From contig CALJKJ010000047.1 of the NCBI GenBank assembly GCA_937973685.1, positions 1 through 30,650 of the forward strand: 30,650 bases of DNA, written 5' to 3'. The DNA comes from an uncultured Flavobacteriales bacterium (GTDB lineage: Bacteria > Bacteroidota > Bacteroidia > Flavobacteriales_D > Crocinitomicaceae). Each line of letters begins with the position of its first letter. The stretch's first letter is position 1. The notes under the pieces were generated by a model, which did not search any database, was not told the origin of the DNA, and saw nothing but the letters and a program-made list of their open reading frames with translations. Shown in pieces: positions 16,977-25,843 of the stretch. Made by a program: the position numbers and the translations under genes.

Positions 16977-17987
16977 ATGCGGTATTTATTCGTTTGCTTC
17001 ATTCTTGTTTCAATTGTCATTTCTTGTAAAAAAGATTTGATTGAAAACACTTTTGTATTCAACTATTCAAGTAGTTTTCCTACTCCAGTTTATAATGTCA
17101 ATGAACATGACTTTTCATACAATAAGTTCAATTTGGGTAGAACACTTTTTTATGATAAAATACTGAGTGTCGACAGCACTATATCTTGTTCCAGTTGTCA
17201 CGAACAACCACATGCATTTGCTGGACATAGCGGTGCCTTTAGTGAAGGTGTTAATGGTCAAATTGGAAATAGAAATTCGCCATCTATAGCAAATGCTGCT
17301 TGGATACCAAAATTCATGTGGGATGGTGGAATTAATCACATAGAAGTTATGCCAATAGGTCCAATAACCAATCCTATTGAAATGCATGAAACAATTGAAA
17401 ATGTTCTGATCAAACTTAAGCGTTCAACAAAATATCAAACTCTTTTTAAAAAAGCATTTGGTAATGAGACAATTACCGATCAAAAAATGCTCCAAGGGTT
17501 GAGTGCATTTATGGCAATGATTGTAAGTGACCAGTCAAAATATGACAAAGTGATGCGCGGCGAAACAAGTTTTTCAACCACCGAACAAACTGGTTTTGAT
17601 TTATTCAATCAAAAATGCAGCTCTTGTCACAGCGGTCCTCTTTTTACGGATTATTCTTTTAAAAACAATGGTTTAGACCAATCATTTTCAGATATTGGTC
17701 GTGGATTAATCACACAAAACGTATTAGATAATGGAAAATTCAAAACGCCATCTTTGCGCAATGTCGAATTAACCTATCCATACATGCACGATGGTCGTTT
17801 TTACAACTTAACACAGGTGCTTGACCATTATTCGAACGGCATTCAACAGTCGTCTACATTAGATCCAAGTTTACAAAACGGAATCCCATTAACAAGTTCT
17901 GAGAAAACTGCATTGATTGCGTTTTTAAAAACCTTAACCGATTATGAATTATTGACAAATAGATGGTTAGGTGAACCTAGGAACTAA
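16977..17987 (+). CDS. mbnH: Di-heme c peroxidase of the MbnH/MauG group, lipoprotein
   Basis: A 336-residue member of the bacterial di-heme cytochrome c peroxidase/MauG superfamily. The signal peptide ends in VISC (Cys17), predicting lipid anchoring. Heme-binding motifs are CSSCH at 71-75 and CSSCH at 214-218; both are intact. Conserved surroundings include GRTLFYD, HAFAGHSG...NRNSPSIANAAW, and TPSLRNVELTYPYMHDGRFYNLTQVLDHY (258-286). The second-heme axial ligand could be Y267, M270 or another residue; I cannot decide from sequence alone, so MauG/MbnH-type chemistry rests on the neighbouring MbnP-like gene. The two genes are one base apart and almost certainly one operon. A strong terminator follows. 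Confidence 0.85.
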   Translation: MRYLFVCFILVSIVISCKKDLIENTFVFNYSSSFPTPVYNVNEHDFSYNKFNLGRTLFYDKILSVDSTISCSSCHEQPHAFAGHSGAFSEGVNGQIGNRNSPSIANAAWIPKFMWDGGINHIEVMPIGPITNPIEMHETIENVLIKLKRSTKYQTLFKKAFGNETITDQKMLQGLSAFMAMIVSDQSKYDKVMRGETSFSTTEQTGFDLFNQKCSSCHSGPLFTDYSFKNNGLDQSFSDIGRGLITQNVLDNGKFKTPSLRNVELTYPYMHDGRFYNLTQVLDHYSNGIQQSSTLDPSLQNGIPLTSSEKTALIAFLKTLTDYELLTNRWLGEPRN

Positions 17988-18016
17988 AAAGGGACAGTCA
18001 ATCAACCGTCCCTTTC
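17988..18016. terminator. Bidirectional terminator after the MbnP/MbnH-like operon
   Basis: Perfect 8-bp stem AAAGGGAC (17988-17995) with GTCCCTTT (18008-18015). The + strand has a T-rich tail; the A-run at 17986-17990 provides a U5 tract for the convergent - strand gene. Confidence 0.88.
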
Positions 18017-18036
18017 TCTATTTATTTTAGTAAAAA

Positions 18037-18546
18037 CTACTTTGTAACTTTTTGCTTTTTAACTTTTTTGAATAAGATTCCATCTGCTTCAAAATTGAAA
18101 GAATATTCAGGTTTCTTGATTTTTTCAATTTCAGCTTCTGATTTTCCTGCATCTTGAGCAAAATGTTTCAAATCTTCCACTTGAACTGTATCCATATAAG
18201 CTAAACCATGTAAATAAGCTGTTGATCCTATTTTTGTATTCAATGGTATCGTGAAATGATCTTTGAAGCGCACCATGAATGTTTCCCCATTTCCACGATC
18301 TATATTTACCCAACAACCAGCATTGGAGCAAACTTCAGTTATTTTACCTTCAAAAGTAAATTCTTGGTCGCCATTTTCAGCTTTGAATTGACGCAACATT
18401 TCTTGAGTTGAAATAGCTTTTGAATCGTCAACTTCGAATGGGCCAAATGCTTTTATTTCAATAGTCTCAACTATTTCATTGTTTGTTCCACAAGCTGTCA
18501 ATATAACAAATCCAATTGCAGCGCTAATGTGTTTGATAGTAATCAT
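18037..18546 (-). CDS. DUF4920-family lipoprotein
   Basis: A 169-residue lipoprotein (signal ending LTAC, Cys19) matching the DUF4920 family, which is common in Bacteroidota and functionally unassigned. Characteristic stretches are TFEGKITEVCSNAGCWVNI (64-82), MVRFKDHF, and VEDLKHFAQDAGKSEAEIEKI (123-143). The two cysteines C73 and C78, plus H128, are conserved-looking and could bind metal or form a redox pair, which is an inference. It lies 9 bases downstream of a small secreted-protein gene on the same strand, probably the same operon, and is convergent to the MbnP/MbnH pair. Confidence 0.83.
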   Translation of the reverse strand: MITIKHISAAIGFVILTACGTNNEIVETIEIKAFGPFEVDDSKAISTQEMLRQFKAENGDQEFTFEGKITEVCSNAGCWVNIDRGNGETFMVRFKDHFTIPLNTKIGSTAYLHGLAYMDTVQVEDLKHFAQDAGKSEAEIEKIKKPEYSFNFEADGILFKKVKKQKVTK

Positions 18547-18555
18547 GTTAGACTA

Positions 18556-18915
18556 TTATTTCAGGTATTTATCAAATAATTCCGTAAAGGTTAACTTTTC
18601 AGCACCCACTAAAAAATCTTGTACATCAAGTGAAAGCATGATACGATTGATAACTTGTAGATTGATGGTGTCTTTTGATAACATGGTTAATCGCAACGTA
18701 TGAGTTGTAGGATTATAAACTGTTGTGAAATAATCTTTGTAATATGAACTAACTGCATCTACTTGCTTGGAAGTAATATCATTTGGAAGTACAAACACAT
18801 ACTGACTAGATTTTTTACCCGCTGATAGGTCTTCTTTTGAGATCGTTGCTGTTTTTTGCGCAAATGAAAAAAGTGAAGCAACACTTATAACAAATAATAA
18901 AATAATTTTCTTCAT
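18556..18915 (-). CDS. Small secreted protein of unknown function
   Basis: I do not recognise this 119-residue protein. It has a clear signal peptide (MKKIILLFVISVASLFSFA, cleavage before Q20). The mature part of about 100 residues alternates strands and helices (YVFVLPNDITSKQVDAVSSYYKDYFTTVYNP, then THTLRLTML, then INRIMLSLDVQDFLVG), compatible with a small ferredoxin-like alpha/beta fold; it contains no cysteine. It is the first gene of a probable two-gene operon with the DUF4920 lipoprotein and is transcribed divergently from rnhB. Confidence 0.72.
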   Translation of the reverse strand: MKKIILLFVISVASLFSFAQKTATISKEDLSAGKKSSQYVFVLPNDITSKQVDAVSSYYKDYFTTVYNPTTHTLRLTMLSKDTINLQVINRIMLSLDVQDFLVGAEKLTFTELFDKYLK

Positions 18916-19000
18916 GATTTATTGTTTTGTTTAAAACGTAAAATATTCCTTGAAAGTTGTATTCAATTCATAAAAATACAACAATTTTACAAAAAAAACA

Positions 19001-19609
19001 ATGGCAACCTTATTGAATTTTCACGACGAACACAAAATTGAAGCTGGATGTGATGAGGCTGGGAGAGGCTGTCTTGCAGGTCCAGTTGTTTGTGCTGCAG
19101 TAATTTTACCGAAAGATTTTGACCACCCGTTTTTGAATGATTCCAAACAAATCAGTGTTTCAAAACGTGATTTATTACGCAACATAATTGAAAAAGAAGC
19201 TATCGCCTATGCTGTGTGTTTTATGGATGAACAATCAATTGCTAGCTTAAACATTTTAAAAGCTAGCTTAAAAGGCATGGCATTAGCTGCAGAAAAATTA
19301 TCTGTCAAACCAGAATTGTTGCTCATTGACGGAAATAAAACATTGATTCACACAACCATTCCCTCCATTGCTTTTATAAAAGGTGATGGAAAATACAAAG
19401 CAATTGCTGCAGCATCGATTTTAGCCAAAACATACCGTGATGAATACATGGAAAAATTACATCACGAGTTCCCCGAATACGATTGGAAAACAAATAAAGG
19501 CTATCCCACTAAAAACCACCGTGCTGCAATACGCGAATACGGCGCAACTATGCATCACCGTATGGGATTCAACCTACTTGGTGACGCTCAAACAAGCTTG
19601 GATTTGTAG
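19001..19609 (+). CDS. rnhB: Ribonuclease HII
   Basis: Removes ribonucleotides from DNA and RNA primers from RNA-DNA hybrids in the cytoplasm. All four acidic catalytic residues are present: D18 and E19 in CDEAGRG, D110 in LLLIDGN, and D147 in TYRDEYM. The GRG substrate-specificity motif of RNase HII (GRGCLAGPVV), the KAIAAASILAKTYRD block and the GYPTKNHR...YGATMHHR C terminus are typical. At 202 residues it is full length. It is divergent from the small secreted-protein gene with an 85-base gap; the next gene has its own promoter. Confidence 0.96.
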   Translation: MATLLNFHDEHKIEAGCDEAGRGCLAGPVVCAAVILPKDFDHPFLNDSKQISVSKRDLLRNIIEKEAIAYAVCFMDEQSIASLNILKASLKGMALAAEKLSVKPELLLIDGNKTLIHTTIPSIAFIKGDGKYKAIAAASILAKTYRDEYMEKLHHEFPEYDWKTNKGYPTKNHRAAIREYGATMHHRMGFNLLGDAQTSLDL

Positions 19610-19646
19610 TAAACAGTGTATTGTTAACTAAAACTCAAGGTAATTG

Positions 19647-19676
19647 TTTGTTCAGTACCTTTTCCATGTATTTTTG
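19647..19676 (+). promoter_or_regulatory. Strong predicted promoter for the unknown protein/lnt operon
   Basis: TTTG (19647-19650), 18-base spacer, TATTTTTG (19669-19676), a full consensus match. It also argues for ATG 19693 over the upstream in-frame TTG at 19687, which would sit about at the transcription start. Confidence 0.68.
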
Positions 19677-19692
19677 ATGTATAAAATTGTAT

Positions 19693-21864
19693 ATGTTTAA
19701 TCGCACGTTTCTTCTTTTTTTAGGCGCCATCTCAATTGCTTGGATTGGTTACATGGGTGTAAACCTTATTTCTAGTGCAGTTGCACCCTACCCCGCAAAT
19801 GTTTTCACCATAGCTGACACTTCAGTAATTGTAATTCATCATCCCGAAGAAGTTGACTTAGACAATCCACAATTACAAGTAATTCAAGACAACCCCTTTT
19901 TTCAACAGTTACTTTCAAAGACAGAACGTGTGCAACACTTTTACTTTTCCGGAAATCGTAAACTAGTTGTATTAGAACGCAGTAAACCATGGACCATCAA
20001 AAACATGGAACGCTATTTCGATGCTTTTGGCTACAGTGTTCGTTTTGACAATGCTAAATCATTCAACTTGTCGAATGGTTGGAAAGGAAAGTACACCGAT
20101 AATTACTTACTACTATCTGAAAATGAATGGGATGAACAAGCAGACAAATCGATTAATTGGAAATTTGTAGATCGAAAATGTTCTGCAAGTATTCTTCACA
20201 ATACAGGTGTTTCGTTTTCAATTGAAAACAGCTATTTCATTGATAAAAACAATGTAAAATACATTTCAATTACTAATTCCAAAGCATTACCGTTAGTTAA
20301 CGACCAAGAAGTGTTTCAAGAATTTATTCCTGCCGATTTTACAGCTTACACATTTTATGAAACAACGTTATTACAGCAGCTTTCTCCAACTAAAAACCCA
20401 ATGTACGAATGGCTGCGTTATGGATTAGCTATCATTGAAGTGGGTACTGAAAAATGTATCGTAACCGACTTTAAAAACGGGCAAGATCCTATTGCTATCC
20501 TATCTTCTTTTATAGACGAATCAGATGGATATGCAACTGAGAAAAATGCTCAAATTCATAACTGTTCAATGCCAAAAGAACTAAACATTGGAAAAAACTG
20601 GGAAATTGAAGTATTCAATAATGTTGCATTAATAGCAAAAGACAAAAGCGCTATCGATAAAATAATTGGTGCGTATGAAACAGGAAATACCTTAGCTCAG
20701 GCAAATTTGAGACGAGACAATGTTTTTTCAGCTACTCCTAAAAAAGTGAGCTATCGATCAATTACGGCTGAACAACACGTAACGAAGAGTTATTTGACAA
20801 ATACCATTCACACTGTTGAAGAAAATTATTTGACATCTGATGAGAAACAAGCTGAAAACAAGGATGTTGTGAAACAATTGAACCCAATTCGATTGGATGC
20901 GTCAGTAAACGCAATTATTCCGATTCAAGGTTCGCAATTTGTCTACGCTACAACTAGTTCGAATTCTGTTTATTACTTAAATAGTTCAGCTATTGTGTGG
21001 TCAAATTCAATCAGCGGTCAAATTATTGGTTCTCCTTTTATCATTCCAAATACTGGACAGCTTGTCGTAACGGCAAGTGACGGGATAAGCATTTTCAACA
21101 AAGATGGAAGTTTGCAAAATGGTGCACCAATAGCACTTTCTAACACCCTTTCAGCAGCAGAATTAATTACTTGGAAAGGACAATACCATTTGGCGGTTGT
21201 TGCGAATAATTCACTTGCTGTATATGCTACAAATGGAAAGAAAATAGCAAGCACAAACTGTTCCATTGCAGCGGGACAAGATATAGCCTTGGCTATTCAA
21301 AGTAAAAAAGGTGAGCTCATTGGGCATGTTATACAAAATGGTGTTTGGTCATCGTACAACATTAACCGCAAACGCGTATTGAAAAACCAACAAATTGGAG
21401 AAGGGAAATGGTTTTTTGTTAAATCTGCTAATACCATCGCTGCAGTTGGAATGAGTCAACGCAAATTTATTCGTGTTACTGAAAATGGTCGCTCTAGTGT
21501 GCTTGTTGGTAACATAAGTAATGTCATTCGTCAAGCTCAAAAGGATAATGAAGCCTTGTTTTTTGTATACCAACAGCAACGAATTTATGTCATTTCTAAT
21601 ACGGGTGAAATAGTTACACAATTTGATACACGTGTAAGACGCATCGAAGATGCATATTTAGCAAAATTAAGTTCTGGGAAAACACTCGTTTCTTTGGTAG
21701 ATGGAATTTCAAACAATAGTTACCTCTATAGTTTGAATGGAAATGACTTAGGAAAACAACAATTTGAAGGGTCGAAAAAAATTGCTTTACATGAACAATC
21801 AGATGGTCAATTGGTATTGATCTCTCAAGCGAATAATTATTTAATACGCTACGTAGTTTATTAA
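19693..21864 (+). CDS. Membrane-anchored periplasmic protein of unknown function, propeller-like C terminus
   Basis: I do not recognise this 723-residue protein. One N-terminal hydrophobic segment (FLLFLGAISIAWIGYMGVNLI) without a lipobox or clear cleavage site suggests an inner-membrane anchor with a periplasmic body. The first ~400 residues are mixed alpha/beta. From about 410 on, regularly spaced strand units such as FVYATTSSNSVYYLNSSAIVW, LVVTASDGISIFNKDGSL and LAVVANNSLAVYATNGKKI recur every 40-50 residues, as in WD40- or PQQ-like beta-propellers. I chose ATG 19693 because of the promoter just upstream. The lnt gene starts 4 bases after its stop, so both are probably one operon, hinting at a role in the cell envelope. 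Confidence 0.75.
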   Translation: MFNRTFLLFLGAISIAWIGYMGVNLISSAVAPYPANVFTIADTSVIVIHHPEEVDLDNPQLQVIQDNPFFQQLLSKTERVQHFYFSGNRKLVVLERSKPWTIKNMERYFDAFGYSVRFDNAKSFNLSNGWKGKYTDNYLLLSENEWDEQADKSINWKFVDRKCSASILHNTGVSFSIENSYFIDKNNVKYISITNSKALPLVNDQEVFQEFIPADFTAYTFYETTLLQQLSPTKNPMYEWLRYGLAIIEVGTEKCIVTDFKNGQDPIAILSSFIDESDGYATEKNAQIHNCSMPKELNIGKNWEIEVFNNVALIAKDKSAIDKIIGAYETGNTLAQANLRRDNVFSATPKKVSYRSITAEQHVTKSYLTNTIHTVEENYLTSDEKQAENKDVVKQLNPIRLDASVNAIIPIQGSQFVYATTSSNSVYYLNSSAIVWSNSISGQIIGSPFIIPNTGQLVVTASDGISIFNKDGSLQNGAPIALSNTLSAAELITWKGQYHLAVVANNSLAVYATNGKKIASTNCSIAAGQDIALAIQSKKGELIGHVIQNGVWSSYNINRKRVLKNQQIGEGKWFFVKSANTIAAVGMSQRKFIRVTENGRSSVLVGNISNVIRQAQKDNEALFFVYQQQRIYVISNTGEIVTQFDTRVRRIEDAYLAKLSSGKTLVSLVDGISNNSYLYSLNGNDLGKQQFEGSKKIALHEQSDGQLVLISQANNYLIRYVVY

Positions 21865-21868
21865 TTTC

Positions 21869-23494
21869 ATGATAGCCAAACTTCTTGCCATAAAGTCCCG
21901 ATGGAATTTAGCGCTGCTTAGTGGAGCGTTGTTTGTATTGGCTTTTCCGGAAATCGGATCGTTATCTCCACTTGTATTTATTGCGTGGATACCGCTATTA
22001 GCTATTGAACAACGCATCATCCATGAACAACAACCTGCACGAAAACTTTTTTTACCAGCTTATTTGGCATTTTTCAGTTATAACCTTGGCACAACTTGGT
22101 GGATCTGGAATGCAGACAAAGGAGGTGCGGTACTTGCGATTTTAGCAAACAGTTTATTGATGACTGTTGCATTTCAAATTTATCACCTTCTCCATAAAAA
22201 ACTAGGCAATAAATGGCAACTTGTAACATTTGTTAGCACATGGCTTTGTTTTGAATATTTACATTTTCATTGGGAATTATCGTGGCCATGGTTAACGCTT
22301 GGCAATATATTTGCAGTATGTCCATCACTAGTTCAATGGTACTCGTATACGGGTGTACTTGGCGGTTCGTTGTGGATATTAATTGCAACCATGTTGTTAT
22401 TTCGAATAGCGACAAATAAAAGTGTCAACCAGAAAAAAAATGCGCTAATTTTTGGTTTGGTCCTATTTGTGCCAATTATCATTTCACTAGTCAGTTATTT
22501 TTCATCTTCAACTTCAGGTGTACCTTACCATGTAAGTGTTGTTCAACCCAACGTTGATCCCTACAACGAAAAATTCTCAGGTTCAGACAGTGAACAATTT
22601 AATAAAATCGTTGCGTTAATTCGTTCACACGCTCAACCAAACACCCAACTAATAATAGCACCAGAAACTGCATTGTATCCCAATTATTCATTGGATGAAA
22701 ATGAATTAGCGCGGTTTCCTTACAGTAGTTATCAATTTGACCAACCCATTCAAGCATTACTCAATTCATTCCCGAATTCTGGATTATTAATAGGCGCTTC
22801 AACTCACGCAATTTTTGATACTCAAAAAAGTAATGCTTCCAAATTTAACGAACAATCTGGTACCTATTCAGAAAGCTACAATAGTTCCGTTTTGTTTTCA
22901 CAGCATCAAAAGACGCAAATAATTCACAAATCGAAGCTTGTATTAGGTGTAGAGAAAATACCGTTTGGTTCGATATTTCCATTTTTAGAAAAAATGGCCA
23001 TCAATTTGGGTGGTACATCGGGTTCTCTTGGAATTGAAAAAACTCCAAAAGTATTCAATCATGATAACACGATCATCGCACCGCTTGTTTGCTACGAATC
23101 AATTTATGGTGCATTCAATGCAGCGCAAGGAAAACAAGGCGCTTCATTCATTGCTGTTATTACCAATGACGGTTGGTGGGGCGACACACCTGGTTATCGA
23201 CAACATTTTGACTTTTCACGCTTACGAGCAATCGAAAATAATCGATGGGTTGTCAGAGCTGCAAATACGGGTAAATCAGGAATCATTTCGAACAAAGGTG
23301 ACGTAATGGTGGAAACAAATTGGTGGGAAGCAACGGGATTCAACTATCAAATTCAGTTGCAACACAATACAACAATTTATCAATTACTCGGGGATTACAT
23401 CGGAATTATTGCTTGTATTATTTTTACATTCCTGATTTTCATTTCTTTCTTAATTAAGTCTTTGAAAAAAGAAAATGTTGTAAAGACAAATTAA
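21869..23494 (+). CDS. lnt: Apolipoprotein N-acyltransferase
   Basis: Inner-membrane enzyme adding the third acyl chain to the N terminus of lipoproteins. The N-terminal half has several transmembrane segments (about 14-50, 62-80, 86-108, 116-132, 152-180, 192-211). The nitrilase-like periplasmic domain carries the catalytic triad: E266 in IIAPETALYPN, K354 in IIHKSKLV and C408 in PLVCYES. Further signatures are VVQPNVDPYNEKF, ITNDGWWGDTPGYRQHFDFSRLRAIENNRWVVRAANTG, and a final transmembrane helix (about 508-530). At 541 residues it is near family length. The window contains many lipoprotein substrates for it. Confidence 0.95.
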   Translation: MIAKLLAIKSRWNLALLSGALFVLAFPEIGSLSPLVFIAWIPLLAIEQRIIHEQQPARKLFLPAYLAFFSYNLGTTWWIWNADKGGAVLAILANSLLMTVAFQIYHLLHKKLGNKWQLVTFVSTWLCFEYLHFHWELSWPWLTLGNIFAVCPSLVQWYSYTGVLGGSLWILIATMLLFRIATNKSVNQKKNALIFGLVLFVPIIISLVSYFSSSTSGVPYHVSVVQPNVDPYNEKFSGSDSEQFNKIVALIRSHAQPNTQLIIAPETALYPNYSLDENELARFPYSSYQFDQPIQALLNSFPNSGLLIGASTHAIFDTQKSNASKFNEQSGTYSESYNSSVLFSQHQKTQIIHKSKLVLGVEKIPFGSIFPFLEKMAINLGGTSGSLGIEKTPKVFNHDNTIIAPLVCYESIYGAFNAAQGKQGASFIAVITNDGWWGDTPGYRQHFDFSRLRAIENNRWVVRAANTGKSGIISNKGDVMVETNWWEATGFNYQIQLQHNTTIYQLLGDYIGIIACIIFTFLIFISFLIKSLKKENVVKTN

Positions 23495-23504
23495 TTCATT
23501 ACTT

Positions 23505-23521
23505 ATTGTAATTCGTACAAT
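23505..23521. promoter_or_regulatory. Candidate operator 1 (palindrome upstream of GH3/Nudix regulator)
   Basis: ATTGTA (23505-23510), spacer ATTCG, TACAAT (23516-23521). The same arms and spacing recur at 26578-26594 and nowhere else that I could find in the window. It overlaps the predicted -33 element of the GH3 promoter. I propose it as a binding site of the Nudix-type regulator encoded in this operon. Confidence 0.6.
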
Positions 23522-23535
23522 ATTTGTTATTTTCG
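23506..23535 (+). promoter_or_regulatory. Predicted promoter of the GH3/Nudix-regulator operon
   Basis: TTG (23506-23508), 19-base spacer, TATTTTCG (23528-23535), one base off TAnnTTTG. Transcription would start near 23540, about 10 bases before the ATG at 23551. The TTG is inside candidate operator 1, an arrangement typical of repression. Confidence 0.55.
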
Positions 23536-23550
23536 ACAAAAAGTAATGTT

Positions 23551-25842
23551 ATGAACCGTTATATTCTTGTTTTAAGTGCGCTAATTGGTTGTTTATCCGT
23601 TGCGATTGCACAAAAAATACCAACGAACGAAGCTATAGAGAAACGTATAGAACTCATTATGAGTAAAATGACTTTAGCTGAAAAAGTTGGGCAAACGTGT
23701 CAAATTACTTTGGATGCAGTTTTAAAAACTGATGCAAATGGTCGTACAATTGAACCTGCAACAATTGATCCTCAAAAACTAAAAACAGCACTTGAAACCT
23801 ATAAAGTAGGTTCCATATTAAATGTTAGTTCGCATACCTTAACGCAAAAAGAATGGATGACTTTGTTGCCTGTCGTTCATGAAAGTTATTTAAAAAAGCA
23901 AAGTACAATTCCTGTTTTATATGGCTTAGATGCCATTCACGGAGTAAATTACACAGTTGGTGCGACTTTATTTCCCCAAGAAATTGGATTAGCTGCAACT
24001 TGGAACAGATCATTAGCAACTTCTTTTGGACAAGTAACCGCTTATGAATTGCGAGCTAGCGGTATTCCATGGAATTTCTCGCCTGTTTTGGATTTGGGTC
24101 GTCAACCGCTATGGTCACGATTCTTTGAAACGTTAGGAGAAGATCCATATTTGGCAGCACAATTAGGTCAACATGTTATTAAAGGATATCAAGGTACAAA
24201 TTTATCTGGAGCAAATAATGTTGCTGCTTGCATGAAACATTTTGTTGGTTATAGTTATCCACTTTCAGGAAGAGATAGAACACCCGCATGGATTCCAACT
24301 AATATTTTAACGGAACTTTACTTACCCCCTTTCAAAGCAGCAGTAGATGCAGGTGCAATGACCGTCATGATAAATAGTGGTGAAGTCAATGGAATTCCTG
24401 GACATATCAATCATCATTTGCTTACTGAAGTATTAAAAAAAGAATGGGGATTCAATGGATTTGCCGTATCCGACTGGGAAGATTATTTGTTTTTACGCGA
24501 TGTTCATACTGTTGCAAAAGACCACAAAACTGCTATTGCGCAAGCTATGAATGCAGGTTTGGACATGAGTATGGTTCCAAATAACCCGCAATACCAAGAG
24601 TACTGTCAATTGTTGACAGAGGCAATGAACGAACAGCTCATTCCGATGGAACGTTTGGACGATGCTGTTAAACGAATTCTACGTGTAAAACTACTGTTAG
24701 GTATTTTTGAAAAACCTTATACGAAAGCGAGCGATTATCCAGATTTCGCGAGTGCAAAACACCAACAACTTGCTTTGCAATCTGCGGAAGAATCAATTAC
24801 CTTGCTTAAAAACGAAGCTCAGCTTTTACCCTTAAAAAAAGGACAAAAAATACTCGTTACGGGACCAACAGCAAACAACCTGACATATATTAATGGTGCT
24901 TGGACACACACATGGCAAGGAGTTGATACAGCTTTTAACACCAAAAACCGTTTGACAATCAAAGCAGCACTTGAACACTTAAATGGGAAAGAAAATGTTG
25001 CCTACTCCGAAACAGTAACTTTGGGGTTTGAAAATGGTTGGGAAAAATGTAACACAAAACCATTTGGCGATTTTGAGCAAAAAGCATTAGCTAGTGACGT
25101 AATAGTCATTTGTTTGGGTGAAAATCCTGGAACTGAAAAACCTGGAGATATTCGCGGTTTGGATTTGCCAAAAGAACAACTCGACTTGGTTCATTTTGCA
25201 GCTACATTGAATAAACCAATTATTGTTGTGCTAACAACAGGTCGTCCACGTGTTATTCATCCAATAGTTGATGAAACATCTGCCATTATTCAAACCTATT
25301 TACCAGGAGATTTTGGTGGCGAAGCATTGGCAAATATTATCTTTGGCATCACTAATCCTTCAGGGAAATTACCATACAGTTACCCTAAATACAATGGAAT
25401 TATTGAGCATTACGATCATAAAAATAGTGAGGCGAAAAACGGAAAATCGAACAAATTTGATGCGTACGATCCAGAATGGGATTTTGGATTTGGCTTGAGT
25501 TATAGCACCTTTGTATACAGCGACTTACAATTGAGCAAAGCTGTAATGCAGCAAAACGACAGTATTACCGTTTCTATAACTGTCACCAACACAAGTAATC
25601 GAACTGGAAAAGAAGTTGTTCAGCTTTACATTCGTGATGAAGTTGCAACTGATGTTCCTTGGGGAAAACGATTACGTGATTTTGAAAAAATAGAACTGAA
25701 AGCAAACGAGTCTAGAAAAATAACATTTGTAATTGCAGCAGAAGACCTTACCTTTGTCAATAGTTCAAACAAACGTGTTGTAGAACCAGGATATTTTGAA
25801 GTCATGATTGATGGATTAAAAACGCGTTTCGAATTAAAGTAA
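23551..25842 (+). CDS. bglX: GH3 beta-glucosidase (BglX-like)
   Basis: A secreted family-3 glycoside hydrolase that releases glucose from beta-glucan oligosaccharides. From ATG 23551 (763 residues) it has a Sec signal peptide (MNRYILVLSALIGCLSVAIAQ); an in-frame TTG at 23524 lies upstream of the predicted transcription start and is rejected. It shows the (beta/alpha)8 domain with YGLDAIHGVN, the conserved KHFVGYS, and the catalytic nucleophile D308 in GFAVSDWED. The alpha/beta sandwich domain follows (KILVTGPTANN, VIVICLGENPGTEKPGDI), and the fibronectin-III-like C-terminal domain (VTNTSNRTGKEVVQLYIRD). There is no T9SS tail, so it is probably periplasmic. The regulator gene begins one base after its stop, so the two are co-transcribed. 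Confidence 0.94.
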   Translation: MNRYILVLSALIGCLSVAIAQKIPTNEAIEKRIELIMSKMTLAEKVGQTCQITLDAVLKTDANGRTIEPATIDPQKLKTALETYKVGSILNVSSHTLTQKEWMTLLPVVHESYLKKQSTIPVLYGLDAIHGVNYTVGATLFPQEIGLAATWNRSLATSFGQVTAYELRASGIPWNFSPVLDLGRQPLWSRFFETLGEDPYLAAQLGQHVIKGYQGTNLSGANNVAACMKHFVGYSYPLSGRDRTPAWIPTNILTELYLPPFKAAVDAGAMTVMINSGEVNGIPGHINHHLLTEVLKKEWGFNGFAVSDWEDYLFLRDVHTVAKDHKTAIAQAMNAGLDMSMVPNNPQYQEYCQLLTEAMNEQLIPMERLDDAVKRILRVKLLLGIFEKPYTKASDYPDFASAKHQQLALQSAEESITLLKNEAQLLPLKKGQKILVTGPTANNLTYINGAWTHTWQGVDTAFNTKNRLTIKAALEHLNGKENVAYSETVTLGFENGWEKCNTKPFGDFEQKALASDVIVICLGENPGTEKPGDIRGLDLPKEQLDLVHFAATLNKPIIVVLTTGRPRVIHPIVDETSAIIQTYLPGDFGGEALANIIFGITNPSGKLPYSYPKYNGIIEHYDHKNSEAKNGKSNKFDAYDPEWDFGFGLSYSTFVYSDLQLSKAVMQQNDSITVSITVTNTSNRTGKEVVQLYIRDEVATDVPWGKRLRDFEKIELKANESRKITFVIAAEDLTFVNSSNKRVVEPGYFEVMIDGLKTRFELK

Positions 25843-25843
25843 T

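Noticed and set aside
16229..17987. A complete methanobactin operon
   Set aside because: Only the MbnP- and MbnH-like genes are present. I see no methanobactin precursor or MbnB/MbnC-type gene nearby.
23524..23550. An in-frame TTG start nine codons upstream of the GH3 ATG
   Set aside because: It precedes the predicted transcription start and would put charged residues ahead of a good signal peptide that begins at ATG 23551.
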